Below are positions 15,825 through 24,148 of a stretch of 32,151 bases of DNA, piece after piece (position 1 is the stretch's first letter; every line of letters begins with the position of its first letter). A model generated the notes under the pieces. It was not told the DNA's origin, did no database searches, and saw only the letters and a list, made by a program, of their open reading frames with translations. Source of the stretch: an uncultured Parabacteroides sp. (GTDB lineage: Bacteria; Bacteroidota; Bacteroidia; Bacteroidales; Tannerellaceae); the NCBI GenBank assembly GCA_944325335.1, contig CALUZR010000044.1:1-32151 (forward strand), in the 5' to 3' direction. Position numbers and translations under genes: made by a program.

Positions 15825-16439
15825 TTATAACACACCGCTTTCCACCATAAGGACAATCTGTTCGATTTGCCGATCTTTTCCTTGCGGGTCGTATTCCATC
15901 TTGAGGCTGGCACCAAACATGCCGGCAAAGAGGTTCCAAAATCCCGCTCGGAAAGGTCCGAGGAAAGCTTTGACCAGTTGATAACTCGATTGGTTGCACT
16001 CGCGGTCGATGAGCTTTATCAACAACTTGCCTTGCGAGAAGGTGAGCTTCTTCAATTGAGGTTTATATTCCGCAAAGAGTTCTTTTTCCATGCGTTTGAG
16101 ATGTGCTTGTTGGTCGGCTTCATTCGGCATGGTTTCGATATATTCATACGTTTCGATGAGCGTATTATATACCATTTTGGCGTACGGAAGCGTTTTTTTT
16201 ACATCACGTACCAACTTCCAATAGCGGGCCGCTTCCCGTTTGTTGCGGAAACGAGGCTTGGGAAAGACGTAAAGCGAGCGCAAGCGGATGACCGCCATCG
16301 TATCTCCTCCTTCTACCGTAGCCCGGTAATATCCTTCGGGCAATACATTCATCCGCACGGGAGGCTGTTGCCCTTTCAATGAAAAAGAAGCGCCTCCGAG
16401 GAGCATAAAAAGGAAGAAATGTAGGATTTTACGTTTCAT
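15825..16439 (-). CDS. DUF4294-type secreted protein
   Basis: 204 aa from ATG 16439, which gives a proper signal peptide (MKRKILHFFLFMLLGGASFS). An in-frame ATG 39 bases upstream adds a non-signal stretch and is less likely. The body contains YRATVEGGDTMAVIRLRSLYVFPKPRF followed by a charged helical region and SQGKLLIKLIDRECNQSSYQLVKAFLGPFRAGFWNLFAGMFG, as in DUF4294 proteins of Bacteroidetes. Function unknown, probably periplasmic or envelope-associated. A TAAATTTG -7-like box (16446-16453) is so close that the transcript could be nearly leaderless. Convergent with the methyltransferase gene. Confidence 0.75.
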   Translation of the reverse strand: MKRKILHFFLFMLLGGASFSLKGQQPPVRMNVLPEGYYRATVEGGDTMAVIRLRSLYVFPKPRFRNKREAARYWKLVRDVKKTLPYAKMVYNTLIETYEYIETMPNEADQQAHLKRMEKELFAEYKPQLKKLTFSQGKLLIKLIDRECNQSSYQLVKAFLGPFRAGFWNLFAGMFGASLKMEYDPQGKDRQIEQIVLMVESGVL

Positions 16440-16498
16440 AGGGCACAAATTTAACCACAAAGTTGGGAAAGTATGCACAAAGAACGCTAAGAATTATT

Positions 16499-16506
16499 TA
16501 TCTTTG
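16499..16506 (+). promoter_or_regulatory. -7 promoter box of the outer-membrane gene pair
   Basis: TATCTTTG matches TAnnTTTG 33 bases before ATG 16540. No clear -33 box. Confidence 0.5.
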
Positions 16507-16539
16507 CAATCGAATTAATAACTTCAAAACCGTAAGGCT

Positions 16540-17346
16540 ATGAAAAAGTATATTTTTATTTTCGAAATCATCTCTCTATTTTCTTTAGGTGCAACCAATC
16601 CGTTGCGCATATCGGATATGCGTTCGGGTGCGATGGGTGGAAATGGTGTCACGCTTTCTTATCTTTTCAACCCGGCTATGCTCGAGTTATCCACAAGCCC
16701 TGTTCTTTCAATTGAGTATTTTAATCGCTATGCAATAAAAGAGTTAGGGACGATACAAGGTGGTTTTCAATATCCGAATCCACTTTTATCAACAGGTGTT
16801 CAAATCGTATCGTTCGGTTATGAACAGTATCGTGAGAACTTAGCGCGTGTAGCTTTTTCCAAACAATTGAATAGGCATTGGGCCATAGGTATCAGCTTCC
16901 AATATACTTGGATTCAATCTGAGTTGTATGAAGAATCGCCTTCACGTCTTTCTACGGATGTCGGAATTGTGTATAGTCCGGTTGAAAACTTATTCATTTC
17001 AGCTTCCCTACGCGATTTACCATCGATACGATTATCTGCTAAAGATAAAGATATCAATGGCTTTCAATCTTATAATTTGGATTTGGGTATTAACTGGAAA
17101 GTTTTAAATGGCTTGTTAATAACAGGCTATATCGGTATGGATGAAAACACCCAAATGCAAGGAGGATTTGGATTGGAATACCAAGTTTGGAATTGTTTCG
17201 CTTTGCGGGGTGGCATACAGGCCAATCCTTTTTTACCCAGCTTCGGTACCGGCTTTCGATGGCAACGATTTGGTATCGATGTGATGGGAATTTGGCATAC
17301 GACGTTAGGGATTAGTGCTGGTATTGATTTGTCTTATTCATTTTAA
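16540..17346 (+). CDS. Probable outer-membrane beta-barrel protein (PorV/PorQ-like N-terminus)
   Basis: 268 aa with an N-terminal signal peptide. It begins PLRISDMRSGAMGGNGVTLSYLFNPAM, like the start of PorV/PorQ and FadL-like barrels, then alternates polar and hydrophobic residues in many short strands and ends in an aromatic residue (SYSF), a usual outer-membrane barrel ending. No specific family could be assigned. It is followed after 14 bases by the 666-aa gene, so the two are probably co-transcribed and may act together in the outer membrane. A role in T9SS or surface attachment is speculative. AT-richer than the housekeeping genes. Confidence 0.65.
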   Translation: MKKYIFIFEIISLFSLGATNPLRISDMRSGAMGGNGVTLSYLFNPAMLELSTSPVLSIEYFNRYAIKELGTIQGGFQYPNPLLSTGVQIVSFGYEQYRENLARVAFSKQLNRHWAIGISFQYTWIQSELYEESPSRLSTDVGIVYSPVENLFISASLRDLPSIRLSAKDKDINGFQSYNLDLGINWKVLNGLLITGYIGMDENTQMQGGFGLEYQVWNCFALRGGIQANPFLPSFGTGFRWQRFGIDVMGIWHTTLGISAGIDLSYSF

Positions 17347-17360
17347 TAGGAGGAAAGAAA

Positions 17361-19361
17361 ATGCGGTTCATAAGTTTGTTTATAGTATTGTTTATATTTA
17401 GTTATATGATTCATGCCCAGGAAACTATTTTGGTTGATAACTGGAAAGAATATATAGAAGATTGGGTAGACGAATCAACAAACGAGGAACAATTGGAAAT
17501 GCTTTATGCGGATCTTTCTAACCTTTCCGAACATCCGTTTGATTTGAATGAAGTAACTGGTGAACAACTGGCTCGTCTGCCTTTCCTCACGGATTATCAA
17601 ATCACCCAATTCTTACGTTATCGGGAACGTGTGGATAGATTGGTTTCGATTTATGAACTGAAAGGAATTACGGGTTGGGATTATCAAACAATTCAACTGG
17701 TATTACCTTTCGTACGGGTCGTTGAAAAAGAAGTGGAAAAACGGGGTATAACGGTGAAGAATCTGTTGAAATACGGACATAATGAACTATTGTTTAGGTA
17801 TGACCAATGTTTACAACAAAAAGCAGGATATGGTTCATTTTCGGATTCCATCTTGGCAAAATACCCGAATCGGAAATACTTGGGCGAACCTTTTTATCTC
17901 TCCATGCGTTATGCGTATCAATTCGACGATCGGATTCAAGCAGGTTTTGTGGCGGAAAAAGATGCGGGAGAACCTTTCTGGACAGATGTGCACAAAGGTT
18001 TTGACTTCTATTCTTTCCACTTCTTACTGAAAGAACAAGGGGTGTTGAAAACGTTGGCATTGGGCGATTATAAAGCTTCATTCGGACAAGGACTGGTCGT
18101 GAGCAATGATTTCACGCCTGGACGTTCGGCATTGGTAGCACAAGCCGAAAGACGAAATAATGGCTTTCGGAGGCATTATTCCACGAACGAACAGGATTTC
18201 TTTCGGGGTGCGGCCGCCACGTTGGCTTGGAAAGATTGGGAAGCAAGCCTTTTTTATTCGTATCGAAAATGGGATGCGGCAATAGAGAGGGATACGTTTC
18301 CTTCTATTCAGAGCGGTGGATTGCATCGTTTACAACGTGATTGGGAGAAACGACAAGCGTTAAATGTGCATTCCATCGGTATGAATTTCAGATGGGCAAC
18401 GCCACGTTTTCACATTGGGTTAACGGGTTTATATTATACGTTCGGTGGAAAAGTATTTTATCCACAAGAGCGGGTAGATAATCGGTTTGCTTTTCGGGGA
18501 ACATCTAATTTCAATATCGGAATAGATTATATGTGGAGAAATCGATGGGGAAAGTTTTATGGAGAGACGGCCATGTCTCGGAATGGGGCAATAGCCACCT
18601 TGAATGCCTTGCTTCTCACGCCTGCGTCTTATTTGTCTTTTCTCGTCTTGCATCGTTATTATGATAAACGTTACCAGGCATTGTTTGGCAATGCGTTTGC
18701 CCAGAATTCTTCGGTAGAGAATGAACAAGGTGTGTATTTGGGTTTGCAATGGACACCTTTCGGGCATTGGAAAGTATCGGCGTATGCGGATTTTTACCGT
18801 TTCCCTTGGTTAAAATATCAAGTGGATTATCCTTCTACCGGGAAAGAGTACATGGTTCGGTTGGATTATGCGCCCAATGAACAACTATCTGCTTATTTGC
18901 GATATAAGCGCAAAGAACGGGATGAATCGGGTCATACGGATCGCATGCGTGGGCAAGTGTCGTACGTCGTAAGGCGTGCTTGGCATTTGCGTACATCGGC
19001 AGATGTTAGTTTGGTAGAGGGAGCAGAGGGTTGGCAAATATCACAAAGTATCGGGTGGAAGCCTTTGCGCGTACCTTTCCGTTTTGATTTGTATGCGGCT
19101 TGGTTCTCGACCGATGGATATGCGGCACGTATTTATTCGTATGAAAAGAATATCTTGTATGCTTTTTATATGCCATCGTTTTATGGAAAAGGCATACGAG
19201 CGGCGCTTACATTTCGTTGGGATATCACGCGCCGTCTTATGCTTTCGGGTAAAATAGGAAATACTTGGCAAAAGGACCGTAATACGATCGGTAGCGATAC
19301 GGAACAAATAGACGGGAACCAAAAAACGGACTTATCTTTGCTCATGCGATACAAGTTTTGA
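17361..19361 (+). CDS. Helix-hairpin-helix domain plus beta-barrel outer-membrane protein
   Basis: 666 aa. Signal peptide MRFISLFIVLFIFSYMIHAQ. Residues about 45-125 are a ComEA-like pair of helix-hairpin-helix motifs (FDLNEVTGEQLARLPFLTDYQITQFLRYRERVD; SIYELKGITGWDYQTIQLVLPFV). The remaining ~530 residues are strand-rich with many Tyr/Trp/Arg (FYGETAMSRNG, AYLRYKRKERDESGHT) and end MRYKF, as expected of an outer-membrane barrel. Such secreted HhH-barrel proteins occur in Bacteroidetes; their function is unknown, and DNA binding or uptake through the HhH part is only a possibility. An AGGAGG Shine-Dalgarno lies just before the start, which is unusual for this phylum. Confidence 0.8.
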   Translation: MRFISLFIVLFIFSYMIHAQETILVDNWKEYIEDWVDESTNEEQLEMLYADLSNLSEHPFDLNEVTGEQLARLPFLTDYQITQFLRYRERVDRLVSIYELKGITGWDYQTIQLVLPFVRVVEKEVEKRGITVKNLLKYGHNELLFRYDQCLQQKAGYGSFSDSILAKYPNRKYLGEPFYLSMRYAYQFDDRIQAGFVAEKDAGEPFWTDVHKGFDFYSFHFLLKEQGVLKTLALGDYKASFGQGLVVSNDFTPGRSALVAQAERRNNGFRRHYSTNEQDFFRGAAATLAWKDWEASLFYSYRKWDAAIERDTFPSIQSGGLHRLQRDWEKRQALNVHSIGMNFRWATPRFHIGLTGLYYTFGGKVFYPQERVDNRFAFRGTSNFNIGIDYMWRNRWGKFYGETAMSRNGAIATLNALLLTPASYLSFLVLHRYYDKRYQALFGNAFAQNSSVENEQGVYLGLQWTPFGHWKVSAYADFYRFPWLKYQVDYPSTGKEYMVRLDYAPNEQLSAYLRYKRKERDESGHTDRMRGQVSYVVRRAWHLRTSADVSLVEGAEGWQISQSIGWKPLRVPFRFDLYAAWFSTDGYAARIYSYEKNILYAFYMPSFYGKGIRAALTFRWDITRRLMLSGKIGNTWQKDRNTIGSDTEQIDGNQKTDLSLLMRYKF

Positions 19362-19415
19362 GAGAAACACGTATATTTGTCTGGCTTTTATTGATTGTTT
19401 TAATTGGAAAAGGAT

Positions 19416-20189
19416 ATGTTGTTGTTTGATAAGATTATTTATGGTCCGGTGCATAGCCGCCGGTTGGGTGTTTCGTTGGGCGTGAACCTTTTTCCTTCGG
19501 ATGGGAAGCTCTGTACGTTCAATTGCGTGTATTGTGAATGCGGGTTTAATGAAGACCGTCGTCCGCACCAGAAGATGCCACGTCGGGAGGAGGTACGCGA
19601 ACAGTTGACGAAGAAGCTCGATGCCATGCGTGCCGAAGGGCTTGTCCCGGATGTGATTACATTTGCCGGAAATGGTGAACCGACGATCCATCCTGACTTT
19701 GCGGGCATCATCGATGATACGATTGCCATCCGCAACCAGCATTGTCCCTCGGCGAAGATTGCGGTATTGTCTAATTCGACGATGCTCGACCGCGAGGATG
19801 TGTTCCAAGCGCTTTGCAAGATAGAAGATAACATCATGAAGCTGGATTCGGTGCTCGACACGCGCATCCGCCAGATAGATAATCCGAATCAACCCGGTTT
19901 TTGCTTTGAAAAGCTGTTGAAAAACCTGTGTCGTTTCAACGGGAAGCTGATTATCCAAACGATGTTCCTGCGGGGCGAGCGCGACGGCGTGTCGCTGGAT
20001 AATACGACCGAAGAGGAGATTGCCGGATGGATCGACGCGCTGAAGCAAATCCGTCCGCGGCAGGTGATGATTTACACGATCGACCGTGAGACGCCGCTCA
20101 AATCGCTCCGCAAGATCTCGCCCGAAGATTTGGACGCGATTGCCGAGCGTGCGCGCCGCGAGGGGTTCGACGTCACGGTGTCGTATTGA
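19416..20189 (+). CDS. Radical SAM protein
   Basis: 257 aa from ATG 19416, chosen because GGAAAAGG precedes it; an upstream TTG at 19404 is in frame. The [4Fe-4S] motif CTFNCVYC (CxxxCxxC) follows the N-terminal IIYGPVHSRRLGVSLGVNLFP, a pattern seen in a common group of uncharacterised radical SAM proteins (COG0731-like, related to wyosine-type enzymes). GNGEPTIHPDF is the GGE-like SAM-binding segment. The substrate is unknown. A TATATTTG -7 box lies at 19372-19379, just past the preceding stop. Array C starts one base after this gene's stop codon, so this transcript may run through the array into porX. Confidence 0.9.
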   Translation: MLLFDKIIYGPVHSRRLGVSLGVNLFPSDGKLCTFNCVYCECGFNEDRRPHQKMPRREEVREQLTKKLDAMRAEGLVPDVITFAGNGEPTIHPDFAGIIDDTIAIRNQHCPSAKIAVLSNSTMLDREDVFQALCKIEDNIMKLDSVLDTRIRQIDNPNQPGFCFEKLLKNLCRFNGKLIIQTMFLRGERDGVSLDNTTEEEIAGWIDALKQIRPRQVMIYTIDRETPLKSLRKISPEDLDAIAERARREGFDVTVSY

Positions 20190-20190
20190 G

Positions 20191-20506
20191 CGGAATCCAT
20201 AGGTATTCCGTTCTCCCAAGGGGTTGTGGAAGAAGAATACCTATAGATTCTTCTTCTGCGATAGGTTGTAGGAGAAGAATATATATAGATTCTTCTTTTA
20301 TGATGGGTTGTAGAAGAAGAATCTATATATAGGCTTCTTCCGTGATAGGTTGTGGAAGAAAAATCTATATATATTCTTCTTTTCCGACAGATTACAGGAG
20401 AAGAATCTATAGGTATTCTTCTTCCACAAGGGGTTGCGAAGCGGGAATATGTAGGTATTCCCGTTTCCCAACCGGTAGCGAGGACAGAATAGGTAGGTAT
20501 TTCCAT
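20191..20506. repeat. Phased palindrome array C (42-bp period)
   Basis: Eight units whose GAAT (or AAAT) starts fall at 20193, 20235, 20277, 20319, 20361, 20403, 20445 and 20487, all exactly 42 bp apart. Dyad 1 is of the type AAGAATACCTATAGATTCTT and dyad 2 of the type CTTCTTC...GGAGAAG, with centres 21 bp apart. Units differ, often on both arms together: GGAAT/ATTCC in unit 1 and GGGAAT/ATTCCC in unit 7 against AAGAAT/ATTCTT in others. The array fills the whole gap between the radical SAM stop and the porX leader. Confidence 0.95.
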
Positions 20507-20565
20507 ATACGAAAACGACTTGTTTCTCCGTTAGATAATTTAGCATATAGAAAAATACGAGGACG

Positions 20566-22113
20566 ATGAAGAAAGACAAGATACTTTGGGCAGACGACGA
20601 GATCGATTTGTTGAAACCCTACATCCTTTTCCTGACGGAGAAGGGCTACGAGGTGGTGCCAGTCGTAAGCGGACAGGACGCGATCGACTTTTGCCGCGAG
20701 CAGACGTTCGACATTATCTTTTTGGACGAGAACATGCCGGGACTGACCGGATTGGAAACGCTTTCCCACATCAAGGAAATCGCCCCGAATACGCCGGTGG
20801 TCATGATTACGAAGAGCGAAGAGGAGAGCATCATGAACCAGGCTATCGGGAATAAAATTGCCGATTACCTCATCAAACCGCTCAATCCGAACCAGCTGCT
20901 GCTTTCGATTAAAAAGAACGTGCATAAGAATGTGATCATTTCACAAACTACGACCGAGAGTTACCAGCAAGAGTTCGCCCGCCTGGGTATGCGTATCCAC
21001 GACCGGCTGGAGGCAGACGAATGGATGGAACTTTATAAGCGTATTGTTTATTGGGAGTTAGAGCTGGAAAGCAGTACCGAGGGGGCGATGAAGGAGATGC
21101 TCCTCATGCAAAAGGAAGAGGCGAACAATGCCTTTGGCAAATTCGTGAAGAACCATTACGAAGATTGGATGGGGCAACCCGACGACCGTCCGCTGATGAG
21201 TCCCGACCTCTTCAAGAAGCGTGTTTTTCCGCTCTTGGATGCAGGCGAGAAGGTATTCTTCATCTTGATAGATAATTTCCGGATGGACCAATGGCGGGTG
21301 GTGAAGGATCTCTTGGCGGAGTTTTACACCTTCGACGAGAGCCTCTATTACAGCATCCTCCCGACGGCTACGCAATATGCCCGCAATGCCATCTTCTCCG
21401 GATTGATGCCGGCGCAAATCGAGAAGCTCTTCCCCGATTTGTGGGTGGATGAAGAGAGCGAGGAAGGTAAGAACCTGAACGAAGCGCCGCTCATTCAGAC
21501 CCAAATCAACCGCTTCCGGAAGAATTACACCTTCTCGTATAATAAGGTATATGATTCGAATTATGGCGAGAAGCTCTTAGGTATGATACCATCGCTCTTG
21601 AAGAACCAGCTGAACGTCATTGTCCTCAACTTCGTGGATATGCTTTCGCACGCCCGGACGGAGAGCAAGATGATCCGCGAACTGGCACAGAGCGAGGCGG
21701 CTTACCGGAGTTTGACCCGCTCCTGGTTCCAGCACTCTACGACATGGGAACTCTTCAAACGCATTGCCCGGACGGGATATAAAGTCATCCTTACGACCGA
21801 CCATGGTACCATCCGCGTCGATACGCCGGTGAAGGTCATTGGAGACCGCAATACGAACACCAACCTCCGTTATAAATTAGGGAAGAACCTCAATTACAAC
21901 CCGAAGGAGGTGTTCGAAATCCGCAATCCGGAACGTGTAGGCCTCCCCTCTCCTAACCTGAGCACGAAGTATATCTTTGCCACGGGTCAGAATTTCTTTG
22001 CCTATCCGAACAATTACAACTATTACGTTTCTTACTATAAGAATACTTTCCAACATGGCGGTATCTCAATGGAGGAAATGATGATACCCTTTATTTTAAT
22101 GGAAGCGAAATGA
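20566..22113 (+). CDS. porX: PorX, REC-PglZ response regulator of type IX secretion
   Basis: 515 aa. The N-terminal receiver domain carries acidic Asp10/Asp11 (WADDEID), phospho-acceptor Asp54 (FLDENMPG), Thr82 (MITKSEE) and Lys104 (YLIKPL). A helical linker leads to a C-terminal PglZ/alkaline-phosphatase-like domain with likely metal ligands in ILIDNFRMDQW, LNFVDMLSHAR and TTDHGTIR. PorX partners with the PorY histidine kinase and, with SigP, controls T9SS genes; its PglZ domain is a zinc phosphodiesterase acting on nucleotide signals in studied homologues. tsaE follows, a neighbourhood I recall from other Bacteroidetes. A T9SS cargo is encoded nearby at 24149. Array C lies immediately upstream. 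Confidence 0.93.
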   Translation: MKKDKILWADDEIDLLKPYILFLTEKGYEVVPVVSGQDAIDFCREQTFDIIFLDENMPGLTGLETLSHIKEIAPNTPVVMITKSEEESIMNQAIGNKIADYLIKPLNPNQLLLSIKKNVHKNVIISQTTTESYQQEFARLGMRIHDRLEADEWMELYKRIVYWELELESSTEGAMKEMLLMQKEEANNAFGKFVKNHYEDWMGQPDDRPLMSPDLFKKRVFPLLDAGEKVFFILIDNFRMDQWRVVKDLLAEFYTFDESLYYSILPTATQYARNAIFSGLMPAQIEKLFPDLWVDEESEEGKNLNEAPLIQTQINRFRKNYTFSYNKVYDSNYGEKLLGMIPSLLKNQLNVIVLNFVDMLSHARTESKMIRELAQSEAAYRSLTRSWFQHSTTWELFKRIARTGYKVILTTDHGTIRVDTPVKVIGDRNTNTNLRYKLGKNLNYNPKEVFEIRNPERVGLPSPNLSTKYIFATGQNFFAYPNNYNYYVSYYKNTFQHGGISMEEMMIPFILMEAK

Positions 22114-22132
22114 GTTGCGAATGATTTTTCCA

Positions 22133-22270
22133 CGTCACCCCGACCGGAGTGGAGGGGTCTATGTTCCAAATAGTTGGTATAACGAGATCCTTCGACTTCG
22201 CTCAGGATGACGGGATAGAGGCATCGATGCCCCGCAAAAAACTCGGTGTCTCCGTGCCTCCGTGTTCCAA
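22133..22270. repeat. Dispersed intergenic repeat fragments
   Basis: Holds a GTCACCCCGACCGGAGTGG segment, then ATCCTTCGACTTCGCTCAGG, a foldback motif that is widespread between genes in many bacteria, and a CTCCGTGCCTCCGTGTT motif related to that at 8182-8209. No coding content is credible, although one frame stays open. Confidence 0.5.
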
Positions 22271-22278
22271 TAAATCAT

Positions 22279-22286
22279 TACTTTTG
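22279..22286 (+). promoter_or_regulatory. tsaE -7 promoter box
   Basis: TACTTTTG matches TAnnTTTG 20 bases before the tsaE ATG, so tsaE can be expressed separately from porX. Confidence 0.55.
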
Positions 22287-22306
22287 CGCATCAAAATAAA
22301 AAACGT

Positions 22307-22726
22307 ATGCAAACGATTGAAATTAAAAGCTTGGATACTATCCATGAAGCGGCGAAAGCATTCATCGCGCAGATGGACGACCGTACCGTGTTTGCTTTCC
22401 ACGGTAAGATGGGAGCTGGAAAGACAACTTTCATCAAAGCGATTTGTGAAGAACTGGGGGTGGATGACGTGATCAATAGTCCGACCTTCGCCATCATCAA
22501 CGAATACCGTTCGGCGACTACGGGCGAACTGATCTACCATTTCGACTTTTACCGCATCACCAAACAAGAGGAAGCGGAAGACATCGGCACGGAGGATTAT
22601 TTCTATAGCGGCGCGCTCTGCTTCATCGAGTGGCCTGAAAAGATTGAAGACCTGCTCCCGGGTGACGTGGTAGACGTGACCATTACGGAAAACGAAGACG
22701 GCACGCGTACCGTCAGCATCGAGTAA
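22307..22726 (+). CDS. tsaE: tRNA threonylcarbamoyladenosine biosynthesis ATPase TsaE
   Basis: 139 aa, normal for TsaE, the P-loop ATPase that works with TsaB and TsaD to form t6A37 in ANN-decoding tRNAs. Walker A is [25 protein letters not shown] and YHFDFYRI (switch-like and Walker B region) and [13 protein letters not shown] are family hallmarks. It is followed after three bases by the small membrane protein gene, indicating an operon. Start ATG 22307 agrees with the promoter. Confidence 0.95.
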   Translation: MQTIEIKSLDTIHEAAKAFIAQMDDRTVFAFHGKMGAGKTTFIKAICEELGVDDVINSPTFAIINEYRSATTGELIYHFDFYRITKQEEAEDIGTEDYFYSGALCFIEWPEKIEDLLPGDVVDVTITENEDGTRTVSIE

Positions 22727-22729
22727 CGC

Positions 22730-22942
22730 ATGGCACCTTCCGAATATTTTATCCTGATCCTGTTCATCGCCTTGGGCCTCTTCTCGCTCGTGGCCGCTAT
22801 TTGGAATATCGATTGGTATTTCCAGACCGACGGCGCGCGGATGTTCGTCCAACGCTTGGGGCGCAACGGCGCGCGGGTGTTTTACATCCTCCTCGGATTG
22901 GCCCTCATCGCGTGCGGCGTGGCAGGATTTGTTTACTGGTGA
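22730..22942 (+). CDS. Small two-helix membrane protein (Imm17-like)
   Basis: 70 aa with two hydrophobic segments (YFILILFIALGLFSLVAAIW and VFYILLGLALIACGVAGFVYW) separated by a basic loop (TDGARMFVQRLGRNGAR). It resembles small Bacteroidales proteins labelled immunity 17 family; that label is from memory and no toxin gene is nearby, so an immunity role is doubtful. It starts three bases after tsaE stops and probably shares its mRNA. Confidence 0.7.
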   Translation: MAPSEYFILILFIALGLFSLVAAIWNIDWYFQTDGARMFVQRLGRNGARVFYILLGLALIACGVAGFVYW

Positions 22943-22950
22943 TAATAATA

Positions 22951-23081
22951 ATGGCACACAGATGACACAGATTTTACAGATGACCACAGATTATTTTATT
23001 TTTTAGACACGGCTTATAGATCGCGCAGCCTCAAAAGAAAATCTGTGGTCATCTGTAAAATCTGTGTCATCTGTGTGCTAT
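22951..23081 (+). repeat. Long-hairpin repeat R2 (ACAGAT-type)
   Basis: Arms ATGGCACACAGATGACACAG... and its reverse complement ending CTGTGTGCTAT, nearly perfect over ~45 bp, with ATCGCGCAGCC in the centre. Same orientation as R1. It lies between the small membrane protein gene and tatD, 15 bases before the tatD start. Confidence 0.95.
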
Positions 23082-23096
23082 AAAAAGAATTCGTAA

Positions 23097-23741
23097 ATGA
23101 AGTACATCGACATCCATACCCATCGTTTGCCCGAAAAGGAACAAGGCAACGTGGTGCGTTTCCTGAATCTGATCGTCGGGCAAACGCACGTGTCGGATTA
23201 TCCCTCCCACCTCCCCTTTTCCGCCGGTATCCATCCGTGGTATATCGAGGGCGACGGGCGGGCGCAGTTGGAAGCCCTTTGGGAAGTGGCACGTCAGCCC
23301 GAGGTATGGATGATAGGCGAAGCGGGATTGGATAAGACCCGCCCCGACCTGCCTTTCCAACAAACCCTTTTCGAGGAACAAGCCCTGATGGCGGAAGAGC
23401 TTCGCAAGCCGCTCGTCATCCATGGCGTGAAGTGCTGGGCGGAACTGACGGAAATCCGTCGCCGCCTGCGTCCTACGTCGGCTTGGGTCATTCATGGTTT
23501 CCGCGGGAAAAGCACGCAAGCGCGGCAACTCCTGCAGGAGGGTTTCTTCCTCTCGTTTGGCGAGACGTACCACGACGCTTCGCTCCAAGCCGCCTATCCG
23601 CACCGTTTCTTTCTCGAAACGGACGAATCCACGCTTTCTGTCCCCACGCTCTACCTCCGCGCCTCCAAAGCCCTCTCCTTGCCTCTCGCAGAAGTGGCGA
23701 AACAGGCGGAGATGAACTTGGAAAGCATCATTTCCTATTAA
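23097..23741 (+). CDS. TatD-family metal-dependent hydrolase
   Basis: 214 aa, about 40 shorter than typical TatD nucleases. Metal-site residues are visible as IDIHTH near the N-terminus, GEAGLD (Glu), VIHGVK (His), WVIHGF (His) and ETDES (Asp). The family folds as a TIM barrel and includes 3'-5' DNA exonucleases and D-aminoacyl hydrolases, but a specific activity cannot be assigned. The final codons lie within the conserved block that begins the downstream leader (23734), so that block's left boundary touches this gene. Confidence 0.9.
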   Translation: MKYIDIHTHRLPEKEQGNVVRFLNLIVGQTHVSDYPSHLPFSAGIHPWYIEGDGRAQLEALWEVARQPEVWMIGEAGLDKTRPDLPFQQTLFEEQALMAEELRKPLVIHGVKCWAELTEIRRRLRPTSAWVIHGFRGKSTQARQLLQEGFFLSFGETYHDASLQAAYPHRFFLETDESTLSVPTLYLRASKALSLPLAEVAKQAEMNLESIISY

Positions 23742-23767
23742 TTTGAAATTTTCTTTCACTTTTTGCT

Positions 23768-23796
23768 GGATATTTCAATTATCCTCCCTAACTTTG
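23768..23796 (+). promoter_or_regulatory. Promoter with dyad operator, cassette copy 2
   Basis: GGATATTTCAATTATCC (23768-23784) is the near-perfect dyad and TAACTTTG (23789-23796) the -7 box, matching copy 1 in sequence and spacing. TTTTTG lies 23 bp upstream of the -7 box, a little far for a -33 element. Confidence 0.65.
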
Positions 23797-23990
23797 CGCC
23801 ATTCCGAGTGGGATTCAGCGGAATCTTCTATCGGATGGACATATTGAGTTAAAGCATTTACGATATTATTCTTGGTTAGAAAATCGCCAAATTTTTCAAG
23901 GTTCAAGGATAATAGACAATAGATGCTTGCACTCGTAGCTGTACTTTTTCATGTAAGGGAAAAGTGTATTATTACATCTATACAGCATAG

Positions 23991-24075
23991 AGTGCGGGCT
24001 GTTGTTTTATTATTGAACCTGGGCGTTTGGCGATGCCTCTAACCAGTAATAGACAACAAACCCGCACTTTTTTTT
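23991..24075 (+). terminator. Intrinsic terminator/attenuator inside leader, copy 2
   Basis: AGTGCGGG (23991-23998) pairs with CCCGCACT (24061-24068), extended by TGTTGT/ACAACA, and is followed by seven T. It ends about 75 bases before ATG 24149. GCTTGCACTC (23925-23934) competes for the 5' arm. Confidence 0.7.
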
Positions 24076-24148
24076 ATGCCTGTTTGGTTGTTGGTAAATG
24101 CGTACAGTCTGAATGAATTGATTTATTAACAACTTAAATTACAGGTTT

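Larger units (their letters stand above)
23734..24101 (+). promoter_or_regulatory. Structured 5' leader of surface-gene cassette, copy 2
   Basis: Aligns with 2302-2663 in the same order: promoter dyad, TAACTTTG, hairpin ATTCCG/CGGAAT, ATATTGAGTTAAAGCATTTAC, outer stem GCATTTAC (23854-23861) with GTAAATGC (24094-24101), long arms about 23865-23918 and 24006-24054, inner stem 23925-23934 with 23990-23999, and terminator. The arm sequences differ from copy 1 (GGTTAGA..GGTTCAA instead of TAATCAG..ATCTCGTT), yet the two arms of this copy still match each other. Confidence 0.8.

Noticed and set aside
22149..22472. Plus-strand open frame of 107 codons before tsaE
   Set aside because: It runs through dispersed repeat fragments and overlaps tsaE in another frame, with no recognisable product.
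22730..22942. Toxin-immunity locus
   Set aside because: The small membrane protein resembles Imm17-labelled proteins, but no polymorphic toxin or effector gene lies nearby and it is tightly coupled to tsaE.
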